Shown piece by piece: positions 1 to 8,193 of a stretch of 43,453 bases of DNA. The DNA comes from an uncultured Vibrio sp. (GTDB lineage Bacteria > Pseudomonadota > Gammaproteobacteria > Enterobacterales > Vibrionaceae). Under the pieces are notes generated by a model. That model was not told the origin of the DNA. It ran no database searches and saw nothing but the letters and a program-made list of their open reading frames with translations. Numbering within the stretch: the first letter of the stretch is position 1; each line of letters begins with the position of its first letter. Location of the stretch: the NCBI RefSeq assembly GCF_947488985.1, contig NZ_CANLBV010000030.1:1-43453 (forward strand), written 5' to 3'. A program made the translations under genes and the position numbers.

Positions 1-33
1 AGAGTCGTGAAGAAAAAGCCAAGCCGATATCCT

Positions 34-71
34 AGAAAAAACAATGCCGCTCACCTTAAGTGAACGGCATT
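34..71 (-). terminator. Intrinsic terminator of ubiF
   Basis: Stem arms lie at 43-49 and 65-71 (AATGCCG/CGGCATT), extended by TCAC/GTGA after one mismatch. Read on the minus strand the hairpin is followed by a T-rich run (complement of 34-42). It sits just past the ubiF stop and ends that transcript. Confidence 0.75.
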
Positions 72-117
72 AGAGCACCCACTCTCCTTCTATTTATAAG
101 CAGTCTGAAACGCTCAA

Positions 118-1293
118 TTAAAGACCCAAAGCGTATTTCAATACCTGAACTTTTATCGGGCCTGAATTTTCAGCAAGTTTTAGAGCAGCATTACGCACAA
201 ATTTCAGTGGGCCAATATCATTGCTGAAAGTTTTATAGAAGAAGTCCATACCGCTTTGCATCATCAGGTTATCGCCTCTTCTCATCACCTCATAACGCCT
301 TGCGACAGAATGATTCAGTTCACCTTTTTCTTTAGTCACATCCAATAAAGCGGCAACATCTTTGAAGCCTAAGTTCACGCCCTGCCCTGCTAATGGGTTG
401 ATCGTGTGTGCCGAGTCGCCAACCAGAATGCAGTTGTTCTTAGCGTAAGATTGCGCATGACGTCGAGTGAGAGGAAACGAACCAGAGTTGAGGACTTTGA
501 TGTCTCCCAGTTCCGCAGGGAAGTTAGCAAGCACTTCATTTCGTAACTTATCTGGGTTCATTGCTGACAGTTGCTTAATGCGAGTTGGCGAGTCATACCA
601 AACTAAGGAACCCTGCCCGACTTCTTTCCCTTCAGAAACGAAAGAACACAGAGGAAGAAACGAACGCGGGCCACTTGGTAGAAACTGTTGCCAGGTAATG
701 TCTTGCTGAGGGAGCTCAGTTTCCACATTGATCAGCATACAGTGCTGTCGGTAATCCCAAGCAGTGATACCAATACCAGCTTGCTGACGAACAGCAGAAT
801 TAGCGCCATCTGCACCAATAACCCATTTAGCCGATAACTGAGCACCAGATTGAAGCTGAACGATATTAGTTTCGCCAAATTCAATAGAATCCAACTTTTC
901 AGGGCACAGCAGTTCTAAATTGTCATAAGCATCAAACTGGGACCATAAGCCCAATTGAATCAGTCGGTTTTCAACAATGTAGCCTAAACGGGGCAGAGCG
1001 AGTGATACAGCATCAAACCGAGTGCGACATTCTGGGTGTTCCCACGTTTCTAAACGCTTATAAGAACATACTCGCATTGCTTCTATATGCTGCCATGCAC
1101 CAAGATCGTCAAGCAAATCGACCGATGCTTGAGAAATTGCGGAAACGCGAATATCCATCGCTTGCGACTTATCAAAAGCTTGAGGCGCAAAGCCTTCGAT
1201 CACAGCAACCTTCAATCCTTGCTTTGCAAAACCAATCGCTGTTGCTGCACCAACCATGCCGCCGCCGACGACCACAATATCGTAACTGTTCAT
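118..1293 (-). CDS. ubiF: 2-octaprenyl-3-methyl-6-methoxy-1,4-benzoquinol hydroxylase (UbiF)
   Basis: This is a 391-residue FAD-dependent aromatic hydroxylase of the UbiF/UbiH/VisC family, which hydroxylates the ring of demethoxyubiquinol late in ubiquinone synthesis at the inner membrane. The N-terminal dinucleotide-binding motif GGGMVG lies near residues 11-16, a GADGANSAV motif lies in the middle, and the family FAD/ribityl motif GDSAHTINPLAGQG sits near residue 292. Length is normal (E. coli UbiF is also 391). It is divergent from miaB, the same neighbourhood as in E. coli, and this supports UbiF over the paralogues UbiH and UbiI. The assignment among paralogues rests mostly on that context. 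Confidence 0.88.
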   Translation of the reverse strand: MNSYDIVVVGGGMVGAATAIGFAKQGLKVAVIEGFAPQAFDKSQAMDIRVSAISQASVDLLDDLGAWQHIEAMRVCSYKRLETWEHPECRTRFDAVSLALPRLGYIVENRLIQLGLWSQFDAYDNLELLCPEKLDSIEFGETNIVQLQSGAQLSAKWVIGADGANSAVRQQAGIGITAWDYRQHCMLINVETELPQQDITWQQFLPSGPRSFLPLCSFVSEGKEVGQGSLVWYDSPTRIKQLSAMNPDKLRNEVLANFPAELGDIKVLNSGSFPLTRRHAQSYAKNNCILVGDSAHTINPLAGQGVNLGFKDVAALLDVTKEKGELNHSVARRYEVMRRGDNLMMQSGMDFFYKTFSNDIGPLKFVRNAALKLAENSGPIKVQVLKYALGL

Positions 1294-1600
1294 ATTTCGT
1301 ACTTATCAGTTTGATTCTTTGACTGTTTTTGATTGTACTTTTTCATAACTAACTTGTAACCAAAAACCTTATTTGAAAAAAGGGTTATCCCTTGCTGTAT
1401 CTAGCGTTAACGATAATAAAAACCACTCCATAAGAGATTTTATCAGACTACTAGTCAGTCGGTTTTGAAACCAGTACAATACGCCGCTTGCTGCTAGAGC
1501 CAGTCATAAAATGAATACCTAATTATGACAAAGGGCCCTCGCAGATGAATACTGGGCGATTTGCTCCCTTAAATTAAACTAACGATCGAGCGAACAAAAA
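1294..1600. other. Divergent ubiF-miaB intergenic region
   Basis: These 307 bases separate divergent ubiF and miaB and must hold both promoters. I see no tRNA and no convincing small ORF. A TACAAT hexamer near 1478 could be a miaB -10 element, but no good -35 stands at the right distance. The GC-rich GGGCCC stretch near 1534 is the only other compositional feature. Confidence 0.4.
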
Positions 1601-3025
1601 ATGAGTAAGAAACTGCTAATTAAAACTTGGGGCTGTCAGATGAACGAATACGATTCATCAAAAATGGCCGACCTGCTTAACGCTGCTAATGGCTATGAGC
1701 TAACTGAAGTACCTGAGGAAGCAGATGTACTACTACTGAATACTTGTTCTATCCGCGAAAAAGCGCAAGAGAAAGTATTCCACCAGCTTGGTCGTTGGAA
1801 AACGCTAAAAGATAAGAAAGAAGGCGTGGTGATCGGTGTGGGTGGCTGTGTAGCGACTCAAGAAGGCGATCACATTCGTCAACGTGCACCATACGTAGAC
1901 GTTATCTTTGGCCCACAAACACTGCACCGTCTTCCTGAGATGATTAAATCTTCTCTCTCTAATGACGCGCCAGTGATGGACATCTCTTTCCCTGAGATCG
2001 AAAAATTCGATAGCCTGCCTGAACCACGTGCTGAAGGCGCAACGGCATTCGTTTCTATCATGGAAGGTTGTTCTAAATACTGTACTTACTGCGTTGTGCC
2101 TTACACGCGTGGTGAAGAAGTTAGCCGCCCAATGGACGATGTACTGTTCGAAGTGGCTCAACTTGCAGAGCAAGGCGTACGTGAAGTAAACCTGCTAGGT
2201 CAAAACGTAAACGCATACCGTGGTCCAACTCACGAAGGTGATATCTGTTCATTCGCAGAACTGCTTCGCCTTGTGGCTTCTATCGATGGTATCGACCGTA
2301 TTCGTTTCACAACAAGCCACCCGCTTGAGTTTGGTGATGACATCATCGCAGTTTACGAAGACACTCCAGAGCTAGTGAGCTTCCTTCACTTGCCAGTACA
2401 AAGTGGTAGTGACCGTATTCTTACTATGATGAAACGTCCTCACACAGCAATCGAGTACAAGTCGATTATTCGTAAGCTACGTAAAGCGCGCCCAGACATT
2501 CAAATCAGCTCTGACTTTATCGTTGGTTTCCCTGGTGAATCTAACCAAGATTTCCAAGACACGATGAAACTGATCAAAGACGTTGATTTCGATATGAGCT
2601 TCAGCTTTATCTTCTCTCCTCGTCCAGGCACTCCTGCTGCAGATTACCCATGTGACGTGCCAGAGCAAGAGAAGAAAGATCGTCTATACGAATTACAGCA
2701 AACCGTGAACACCCAAGCAATGCGCTACTCTCGCCTAATGCTTGGTACAGAGCAACGCGTATTGGTTGAAGGTCCATCGAAGAAGAACCTAATGGAACTT
2801 CGTGCTCGTACTGAAAACAGCCGCGTAGTGAACTTTGAAGGCTCTGCTGACCTTATCGGCCAGTTCGTAGACGTGAAAATCACAGAAGTATTTGCTAACT
2901 CACTACGTGGTGAAGTAGTACGTACTGAGAAAGACATGGATCTTCGCAGCGTGATCTCGCCGACTCAAATGATGGCGAACACAAAACGCGAAGACGAGCT
3001 AGGTGTAGCAACATTTACACCATAG
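1601..3025 (+). CDS. miaB: tRNA-2-methylthio-N6-dimethylallyladenosine synthase MiaB
   Basis: MiaB is a radical-SAM methylthiotransferase that adds the 2-methylthio group to i6A37 of tRNAs reading UNN codons. The 474-residue protein has the family layout. An N-terminal UPF0004 domain carries cysteines 12, 49 and 83 that hold the auxiliary 4Fe-4S cluster. The radical-SAM motif CSKYCTYC supplies Cys157, 161 and 164, and a C-terminal TRAM domain lies at about 378-441. Length matches E. coli MiaB (474). It is followed by a terminator-like hairpin and then ybeZ, the same gene order as in E. coli. Confidence 0.97.
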   Translation: MSKKLLIKTWGCQMNEYDSSKMADLLNAANGYELTEVPEEADVLLLNTCSIREKAQEKVFHQLGRWKTLKDKKEGVVIGVGGCVATQEGDHIRQRAPYVDVIFGPQTLHRLPEMIKSSLSNDAPVMDISFPEIEKFDSLPEPRAEGATAFVSIMEGCSKYCTYCVVPYTRGEEVSRPMDDVLFEVAQLAEQGVREVNLLGQNVNAYRGPTHEGDICSFAELLRLVASIDGIDRIRFTTSHPLEFGDDIIAVYEDTPELVSFLHLPVQSGSDRILTMMKRPHTAIEYKSIIRKLRKARPDIQISSDFIVGFPGESNQDFQDTMKLIKDVDFDMSFSFIFSPRPGTPAADYPCDVPEQEKKDRLYELQQTVNTQAMRYSRLMLGTEQRVLVEGPSKKNLMELRARTENSRVVNFEGSADLIGQFVDVKITEVFANSLRGEVVRTEKDMDLRSVISPTQMMANTKREDELGVATFTP

Positions 3026-3116
3026 GCAATACAACTGTTTGAGCACAAAGCGCAAACACAAAGCTTGAAATTACCTAACTAAGTGACCATCTTAGAGATA
3101 GGGATATCACCATCAG

Positions 3117-3141
3117 AAGCCCGGTCTAAATCGGGCTTTTT
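3117..3141 (+). terminator. Intrinsic terminator after miaB
   Basis: Arms AAGCCCG (3117-3123) and CGGGCTT (3132-3138) enclose an 8-base loop and run into a T tract. It lies between miaB and ybeZ, so ybeZ probably has its own promoter or depends on read-through. Confidence 0.7.
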
Positions 3142-3188
3142 GCTCTTTGTTTTATTTAAGAGCGAGTGGCACAAAATGAGAGGCTAAT

Positions 3189-4310
3189 TTGAGCAATAAA
3201 ATCGTTACCTTAGAGATAAATCTAGAGCCAGCAGACAACAAGCGCTTGGCTAGTTTATGCGGACCATTCGACGACAACATCAAGCACCTTGAGCGTCGTC
3301 TTGGCGTTGAGATTAATTACCGAAGCAACTTCTTCACCATCGTTGGTAAGCCTCACACGACTGCTGCTGCTTTAGACATCATCAAACACCTCTATGTTGA
3401 AACGGCTCCAGTTAAAGGCAACATCATCGATATTGAACCAGAGCAAGTGCACTTAGCGGTCACTGAATCTGGCATTTTGGAGCAACACGTCGAGTCTGAA
3501 ATTGACTACGGCAAAGAAGTCACGATTAAGACTAAAAAAGGCATGATTAAGCCACGTACTCCGAACCAAGCACAGTACCTAATGAACATGGTCACCCATG
3601 ACATCACCTTTGGTATTGGTCCCGCGGGTACAGGCAAAACCTATTTAGCCGTTGCGGCTGCGGTGGATGCACTGGAACGTCAAGAAGTTCGCCGAATCCT
3701 CCTGACTCGCCCTGCGGTTGAAGCTGGTGAAAAACTGGGTTTCCTACCTGGTGATTTAAGCCAGAAAGTCGATCCTTATCTACGTCCTCTATACGATGCA
3801 CTATTTGAGATGCTTGGCTTCGAGCGAGTTGAGAAGCTGATTGAACGTAACGTAATTGAAGTTGCGCCACTGGCTTACATGCGTGGTCGTACATTGAATG
3901 ATGCGTTTATCATTCTGGATGAGAGTCAAAACACCACTGTAGAACAAATGAAAATGTTCTTAACCCGTATCGGTTTTAACTCACGTGCAGTGATCACAGG
4001 TGATATCACACAAATCGATTTACCTCGCGGTGCAAAGTCAGGCCTACGCCATGCCACTGAAGTGCTTAGTGAAGTGGATGACATTAGCTTTAACTTCTTC
4101 ATGTCTGAAGACGTCGTTCGTCACCCTGTGGTGGCTCGCATCGTCAACGCCTACGAGAAGTGGGAAGCGAAAGACCAAAAAGAACGCAAAGAGTTTGAAA
4201 AACGTAAACGCGAAGAGCGAGAAGCTAAGCAGCTAGAAACGCAGCAAGCGGTGATGACACAATTAGCAACACAAAATAGTTCTGTCATTGCAGAACAAGG
4301 TGATGAATAG
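3189..4310 (+). CDS. ybeZ: PhoH-family ATPase YbeZ
   Basis: This 373-residue PhoH-like P-loop NTPase is the usual partner of YbeY and is thought to act in RNA metabolism and ribosome quality control. The Walker A motif GPAGTGKT is at 144-151 and the Walker B stretch IILDESQN at 241-248. The last ~45 residues are a highly charged Lys/Glu/Arg segment followed by a Gln/Thr-rich tail, likely helical and probably flexible. The start is a TTG with a GAGAGG ribosome-binding site at 3178-3183, five bases upstream. The stop codon abuts the ybeY start with no spacing, which implies translational coupling. Confidence 0.94.
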   Translation: MSNKIVTLEINLEPADNKRLASLCGPFDDNIKHLERRLGVEINYRSNFFTIVGKPHTTAAALDIIKHLYVETAPVKGNIIDIEPEQVHLAVTESGILEQHVESEIDYGKEVTIKTKKGMIKPRTPNQAQYLMNMVTHDITFGIGPAGTGKTYLAVAAAVDALERQEVRRILLTRPAVEAGEKLGFLPGDLSQKVDPYLRPLYDALFEMLGFERVEKLIERNVIEVAPLAYMRGRTLNDAFIILDESQNTTVEQMKMFLTRIGFNSRAVITGDITQIDLPRGAKSGLRHATEVLSEVDDISFNFFMSEDVVRHPVVARIVNAYEKWEAKDQKERKEFEKRKREEREAKQLETQQAVMTQLATQNSSVIAEQGDE

Positions 4311-4772
4311 ATGTCTATTGAACTCGACCTACAATTAGCAGTCGAAAATGAGCAAGGCCTGCCAACCAAGCAAGAGATTCAACTTTGGTTGGACAAGACT
4401 ATACCTCCATTTCAAGAGAACGCTGAGTTGACTATTCGTATCGTCGATACGCAAGAAAGCCACCAGCTCAACCATGAATACCGTGGGAAAGATAAGCCAA
4501 CTAACGTTTTGTCTTTTCCATTCGAGGCTCCTCCAGGGATCGAGTTAGATCTCTTAGGCGACCTCATTATCTGCCGCCAAGTTGTCGAAAAAGAAGCAGA
4601 AGAGCAAAATAAGCCTCTGCTAGCACACTGGGCTCATATGGTTGTACATGGCAGTCTTCATCTGCTAGGTTATGATCATATCGAAGATGATGAAGCTGAA
4701 GAGATGGAGTCACTCGAAACAGAAATTATGCAAACTATGGGGTTTGAAGACCCATATATTCTAGAAAAGTAA
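4311..4772 (+). CDS. ybeY: Endoribonuclease / rRNA maturation factor YbeY
   Basis: YbeY is a metal-dependent RNase needed for 16S rRNA 3'-end maturation and 70S quality control. The 153-residue protein carries the signature H-x3-H-x5-H with His113, His117 and His123 ([11 protein letters not shown]), which binds zinc. Its ATG directly follows the TAG of ybeZ. E. coli has the same ybeZ-ybeY-ybeX-lnt order. After its stop the operon is interrupted by 120 bases containing two hairpins. Confidence 0.96.
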   Translation: MSIELDLQLAVENEQGLPTKQEIQLWLDKTIPPFQENAELTIRIVDTQESHQLNHEYRGKDKPTNVLSFPFEAPPGIELDLLGDLIICRQVVEKEAEEQNKPLLAHWAHMVVHGSLHLLGYDHIEDDEAEEMESLETEIMQTMGFEDPYILEK

Positions 4773-4854
4773 ATTGATTCTAGTAAAGTAGTTTGCAGAG
4801 AACCAATGACTCATCAAGCCTGTTTTTTTGACAGGAATCTGAGTTGTGATGTGT

Positions 4855-4884
4855 GCTATCACACTTCTGATAGCGTTATTTTTT
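4855..4884 (+). terminator. Terminator-like hairpin just upstream of corC
   Basis: GCTATCA (4855-4861) and TGATAGC (4868-4874) form a 7-bp stem with a 6-base loop, followed by GTTATTTTTT. The corC start codon is only eight bases beyond the T tract. A second hairpin (CCTGT 4819-4823, ACAGG 4831-4835) lies upstream. The structure could end ybeZY transcripts or attenuate corC-lnt. Confidence 0.6.
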
Positions 4885-4892
4885 GAGAAATC

Positions 4893-5783
4893 ATGAACGA
4901 AGGTAACCCCCCCACTTCTGAGGGAAGTAAAAAATCTGAAGGTCCGAGTAGAAAGTCCTTCTTTGAACGCCTAGGCCAACTATTTCAAGGCGAGGTAAAA
5001 GACCGCCAAGAGCTCGTAGATGTAATCCGCGACTCAGAAATTAATGACCTAATTGACCACGACACACGCGACATGCTCGAAGGTGTTATGGAAATTTCAG
5101 AGATGCGAGTGCGTGATATCATGCTACCGCGCTCTCAAATGGTTACAGTTGAACGCACCGATGATTTAGACACATTGATTGCGCTTATTACTGATGCTCA
5201 ACACTCTCGCTACCCAGTGATCAGTGAAGACAAAGACCATGTTGAAGGCATTCTATTAGCGAAGGACCTACTTAAGTATCTGGGTTCAGAAAGTGCCCCA
5301 TTTGATATCGAGCAAGTGATTCGCCCTGTCGTGGTTGTTCCTGAAAGTAAGCGAGTTGATCGCCTGCTCAAGGAGTTCCAAGAAGAGCGCTACCACATGT
5401 CTATCGTTGTCGATGAGTTTGGCGGAGTTTCTGGCCTGGTAACCATTGAAGATATCCTCGAAGAAATCGTTGGTGAAATTGAAGACGAGTTCGACGATGA
5501 AGAAGAGCTTGATATTCGCAAGCTGAGTAAGCATACCTTCTCTGTTAAAGCTTTAACCACTATTGAAGAGTTCAATGAGACATTTGGAACAGATTTTAGT
5601 GATGATGAAGTTGATACAGTCGGTGGCATGGTTATGACGGCTCTCGGTCACTTACCCGTTCGTGGCGAAATTGTAGAAATTGAAAGCTACCATTTCAAAA
5701 TAACATCAGCTGACAATCGTCGTGTCATTCAGTTACAAGTAACGATCCCTGATGAGCAACCTCTTCCGACTATCGAAGAATAA
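4893..5783 (+). CDS. corC: CorC/YbeX CBS-domain protein
   Basis: This 296-residue cytosolic protein has a tandem CBS pair at about residues 70-190, beginning with a [17 protein letters not shown] segment, and a C-terminal CorC_HlyC (transporter-associated) domain at about 205-285. Family members are linked to Mg/Co homeostasis and, for YbeX, to ribosome and RNA metabolism. The N-terminal ~20 residues are low-complexity and rich in Ser, Gly and Lys. No strong Shine-Dalgarno sequence precedes the ATG. lnt follows 32 bases after the stop, so the two are probably co-transcribed. Confidence 0.93.
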   Translation: MNEGNPPTSEGSKKSEGPSRKSFFERLGQLFQGEVKDRQELVDVIRDSEINDLIDHDTRDMLEGVMEISEMRVRDIMLPRSQMVTVERTDDLDTLIALITDAQHSRYPVISEDKDHVEGILLAKDLLKYLGSESAPFDIEQVIRPVVVVPESKRVDRLLKEFQEERYHMSIVVDEFGGVSGLVTIEDILEEIVGEIEDEFDDEEELDIRKLSKHTFSVKALTTIEEFNETFGTDFSDDEVDTVGGMVMTALGHLPVRGEIVEIESYHFKITSADNRRVIQLQVTIPDEQPLPTIEE

Positions 5784-5815
5784 CCACTTCTCTCTAAAGA
5801 GATGACAGAAATTAG

Positions 5816-7330
5816 ATGACTAAGACCTTTATTCATCGCCTATTACGGCCGCTTGCGGCCGTTTTTGTTGGCGCTATAACAACCCTTTCATTCGCTCCAT
5901 ACTCAATATGGCCGCTTGCTATCCTCAGCCCTGCATTATTATTGCTACTGATCCATAACCGCTCAGCAAAAAGTGCACTGTGGATCGGTTATGCATGGGG
6001 CCTAGGTCAATTTGCAACAGGCATCAGCTGGGTATATGTCAGTATTGATGGCTTTGGTGGCATGCCACTCGCTGCCAACTTGTTCTTGATGGCATTGCTC
6101 GTGAGTTACCTAGCCGTGTATTCTGGCCTGTTTACCTGGATCTTAAACAAGTTCTTCCCTGCCAATAATTTAAGCCGCTTTTTTCTCGCCGCTCCCGCAT
6201 TGTGGTTAATCAGTGATTGGCTACGTGGCTGGGTAATGACGGGCTTCCCTTGGCTTTGGCTTGGCTATAGCCAGATCGATTCGCCATTAGGTTCATTTGC
6301 ACCGATTGGCGGCGTCGAGTTAGTGACTCTGGCCGTCATTGTTTCCGCGTCTGCACTGGCTTATATGGTGATCAACAAGGCATGGAGTGTGGGTATCATC
6401 CCTGCCGTCATATTTAGTGCAGGTTTTGGGCTTCGAAATATTGATTGGGTCACGCCAACCCCTGAGAAAACAACGTCAGTCGTTTTAATACAAGGCAATG
6501 TTGATCAAGACAGCAAATGGCTGCCTAGTCAGCGCTGGCCAACCATGATGAAGTACACCGACCTAAGCAGAGAAAACTGGGGGGCAGACATCATCATCTG
6601 GCCTGAAGCTGCCATACCTGCGTTTGAGGTGGAGATCCCTTCTTTTTTACGTAACTTAGATAGCGCAGCAAAGATGAACAACAGTTCAATCATCACCGGT
6701 GTGCTCAATCAGTCTGAAAATAAACAGTACTACAACAGCATTCTATCACTTGGTATTAATCCATATGGTGAGTACAGCTACGATCCAAACGAGCGCTACC
6801 ATAAACATCACCTATTGCCGTTTGGTGAGTTTGTGCCGTTTGAAGATATCTTGCGTCCATTGGCACCATTCTTTAATTTGCCGATGTCATCATTCAGCCG
6901 TGGCGATTTTGTTCAACCCAATATCGTGGCAAATGGTCGCCACCTTACGCCTGCACTATGTTATGAAATCATCTTTAACGATCAAGTTAGACAAAACGTA
7001 ACCGATGAGACCGATTTCATTTTAACGCTCTCTAACGATGCGTGGTTTGGTCGTTCGATTGGACCATTGCAACATATGGAAATCGCTCAGATGCGGGCTC
7101 TGGAGCTTGGTAAGCCAGTTATTCGCTCGACCAACAATGGCGTCACTGCGGTCACGGATCACAAAGGCAAGATCATTCAACAACTGCCTCAATTTGAAAC
7201 TGCCGTATTAAAAGCTGAATTAGCCTCAACCGATGGCCACACCCCATACCGTGTGGTGGGCACTTGGCCACTGTATATCTGGACGTTATTGAGCTTAGTC
7301 GTTGGCTGGCTTTTAAGAAGAAAAGGCTAG
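5816..7330 (+). CDS. lnt: Apolipoprotein N-acyltransferase Lnt
   Basis: Lnt adds the third acyl chain to the N-terminal cysteine of lipoproteins at the periplasmic face of the inner membrane. The 504-residue protein has about six to seven hydrophobic segments in residues 10-205, a periplasmic nitrilase-like domain at about 220-480, and a final membrane helix near 485-500. The catalytic triad is visible as Glu264 (WPEAA), Lys330 ([12 protein letters not shown]) and Cys382 (ALCYEII), closely matching E267-K335-C387 of E. coli. The TAG stop runs directly into a heptamer tandem repeat. Confidence 0.97.
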   Translation: MTKTFIHRLLRPLAAVFVGAITTLSFAPYSIWPLAILSPALLLLLIHNRSAKSALWIGYAWGLGQFATGISWVYVSIDGFGGMPLAANLFLMALLVSYLAVYSGLFTWILNKFFPANNLSRFFLAAPALWLISDWLRGWVMTGFPWLWLGYSQIDSPLGSFAPIGGVELVTLAVIVSASALAYMVINKAWSVGIIPAVIFSAGFGLRNIDWVTPTPEKTTSVVLIQGNVDQDSKWLPSQRWPTMMKYTDLSRENWGADIIIWPEAAIPAFEVEIPSFLRNLDSAAKMNNSSIITGVLNQSENKQYYNSILSLGINPYGEYSYDPNERYHKHHLLPFGEFVPFEDILRPLAPFFNLPMSSFSRGDFVQPNIVANGRHLTPALCYEIIFNDQVRQNVTDETDFILTLSNDAWFGRSIGPLQHMEIAQMRALELGKPVIRSTNNGVTAVTDHKGKIIQQLPQFETAVLKAELASTDGHTPYRVVGTWPLYIWTLLSLVVGWLLRRKG

Positions 7331-7370
7331 ATTCGAGATTCGAGATTCGAGATTCGAGATTCGAGATTCG
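7331..7370. repeat. Heptanucleotide tandem repeat (ATTCGAG)n after lnt
   Basis: Five exact copies of ATTCGAG plus ATTCG begin directly after the lnt stop codon. TAGATTC at the stop is itself a one-mismatch copy of the GAGATTC register, so the array seems to have grown from the end of the coding sequence. The array lies between the stop and the terminator. Confidence 0.95.
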
Positions 7371-7386
7371 ACGAGAAGTAATTTGA

Positions 7387-7416
7387 GGGTTGACTGATTG
7401 AGTCAACCCTTTTTTA
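7387..7416 (+). terminator. Intrinsic terminator of the lnt operon
   Basis: A perfect 9-bp stem, GGGTTGACT (7387-7395) and AGTCAACCC (7401-7409), with loop GATTG is followed by a T-rich tail from 7410. Confidence 0.9.
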
Positions 7417-7456
7417 TTACAAGGCTTTAACGTGGGTAACGCTAAGGCTCAAGATT

Positions 7457-7927
7457 TTACGGTTTAAGCGCTTTACGGCTAAACCCTGTCGATCCACATT
7501 TGGTGCATGGGATAATCGTAGTTGGGTGATTATATTCGGTTTGATGACCACACTCATCGCATACCAAGGTTCCCAAGCCAATGACTTCACCCGCTTGATA
7601 CAAGCCTTGGTGCTCTAAGTCTTGGAACAGCTCAACCCATTCCACTTTCGTGCGATCTGTGATATCCAGCAACCCTTGCCAAATAGAGTCAGCAATCATC
7701 AAATAAAATGGGCCACTTTTACTCTCTTCATAACTTTCGGAAAACTCTTTTAAGTCCGATTTTACGTATGCTGAGATCAATGACAGCTCATCTTTGGTCA
7801 TATCATTGGCTGCTTTCGCAAATTTGCCTGACGTTTCAATTTTATTATTGAGCTCTTCAGGACTATGCTTCAGAGTTTCAATGACCTCTTCGACGACTTC
7901 TTCATAGAGTGCTTTTTTCTTCGGCAT
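7457..7927 (-). CDS. ybeL: YbeL-family zinc-ribbon protein (DUF1451)
   Basis: This 156-residue soluble protein of unknown function has an acidic, helical N-terminal region (about 1-110) and a C-terminal zinc ribbon with Cys123/126 and Cys141/144 (CDEC and CTKC). It matches the DUF1451/YbeL family by layout and by position beside leuS, as in E. coli. AGGAGG lies close upstream of the ATG on the minus strand (complement of 7934-7939), a strong ribosome-binding site. It is convergent with lnt and divergent from leuS. Confidence 0.9.
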   Translation of the reverse strand: MPKKKALYEEVVEEVIETLKHSPEELNNKIETSGKFAKAANDMTKDELSLISAYVKSDLKEFSESYEESKSGPFYLMIADSIWQGLLDITDRTKVEWVELFQDLEHQGLYQAGEVIGLGTLVCDECGHQTEYNHPTTIIPCTKCGSTGFSRKALKP

Positions 7928-8010
7928 ATGCGACCTCCTTAAAACAAGCGACCTTTACAATTAGGAACCAGCTTGCCACTAGGTGGCTAATCCCTAACAA
8001 ACAAATGCAA

Positions 8011-8098
8011 TTCATACCCTTAAGTATAGCTATCCTCAGTAATCCGGTTGAATTTACAGAATCAACTGCGCGGCAACTGCAAGTATGAAGGGTATAAC
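8011..8098. repeat. MITE-like inverted-repeat element upstream of leuS
   Basis: ATACCCTT (8014-8021) and AAGGGTAT (8088-8095) are perfect inverted ends of an ~88-base non-coding segment, and the ends match further as TTCATACCCTT against AAGGGTATAA. The termini resemble small palindromic intergenic elements I recall from other Vibrio genomes. That resemblance is from memory and was not checked. Confidence 0.55.
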
Positions 8099-8100
8099 TA

Positions 8101-8129
8101 TTGTTGTACTCAGCTCCTTTAGGTATTCT
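8101..8129 (+). promoter_or_regulatory. Candidate leuS promoter
   Basis: TTGTTG (8101-8106) and TATTCT (8124-8129) stand 17 bases apart, ~65 bases before the leuS ATG and right after the inverted-repeat element. It is a plausible sigma-70 match by pattern only. Confidence 0.4.
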
Positions 8130-8193
8130 ATGACGATCTGTAAGATTCTGTTCTAACCGAACTCACAAATTCCAAGATAACCGGATACCATCG

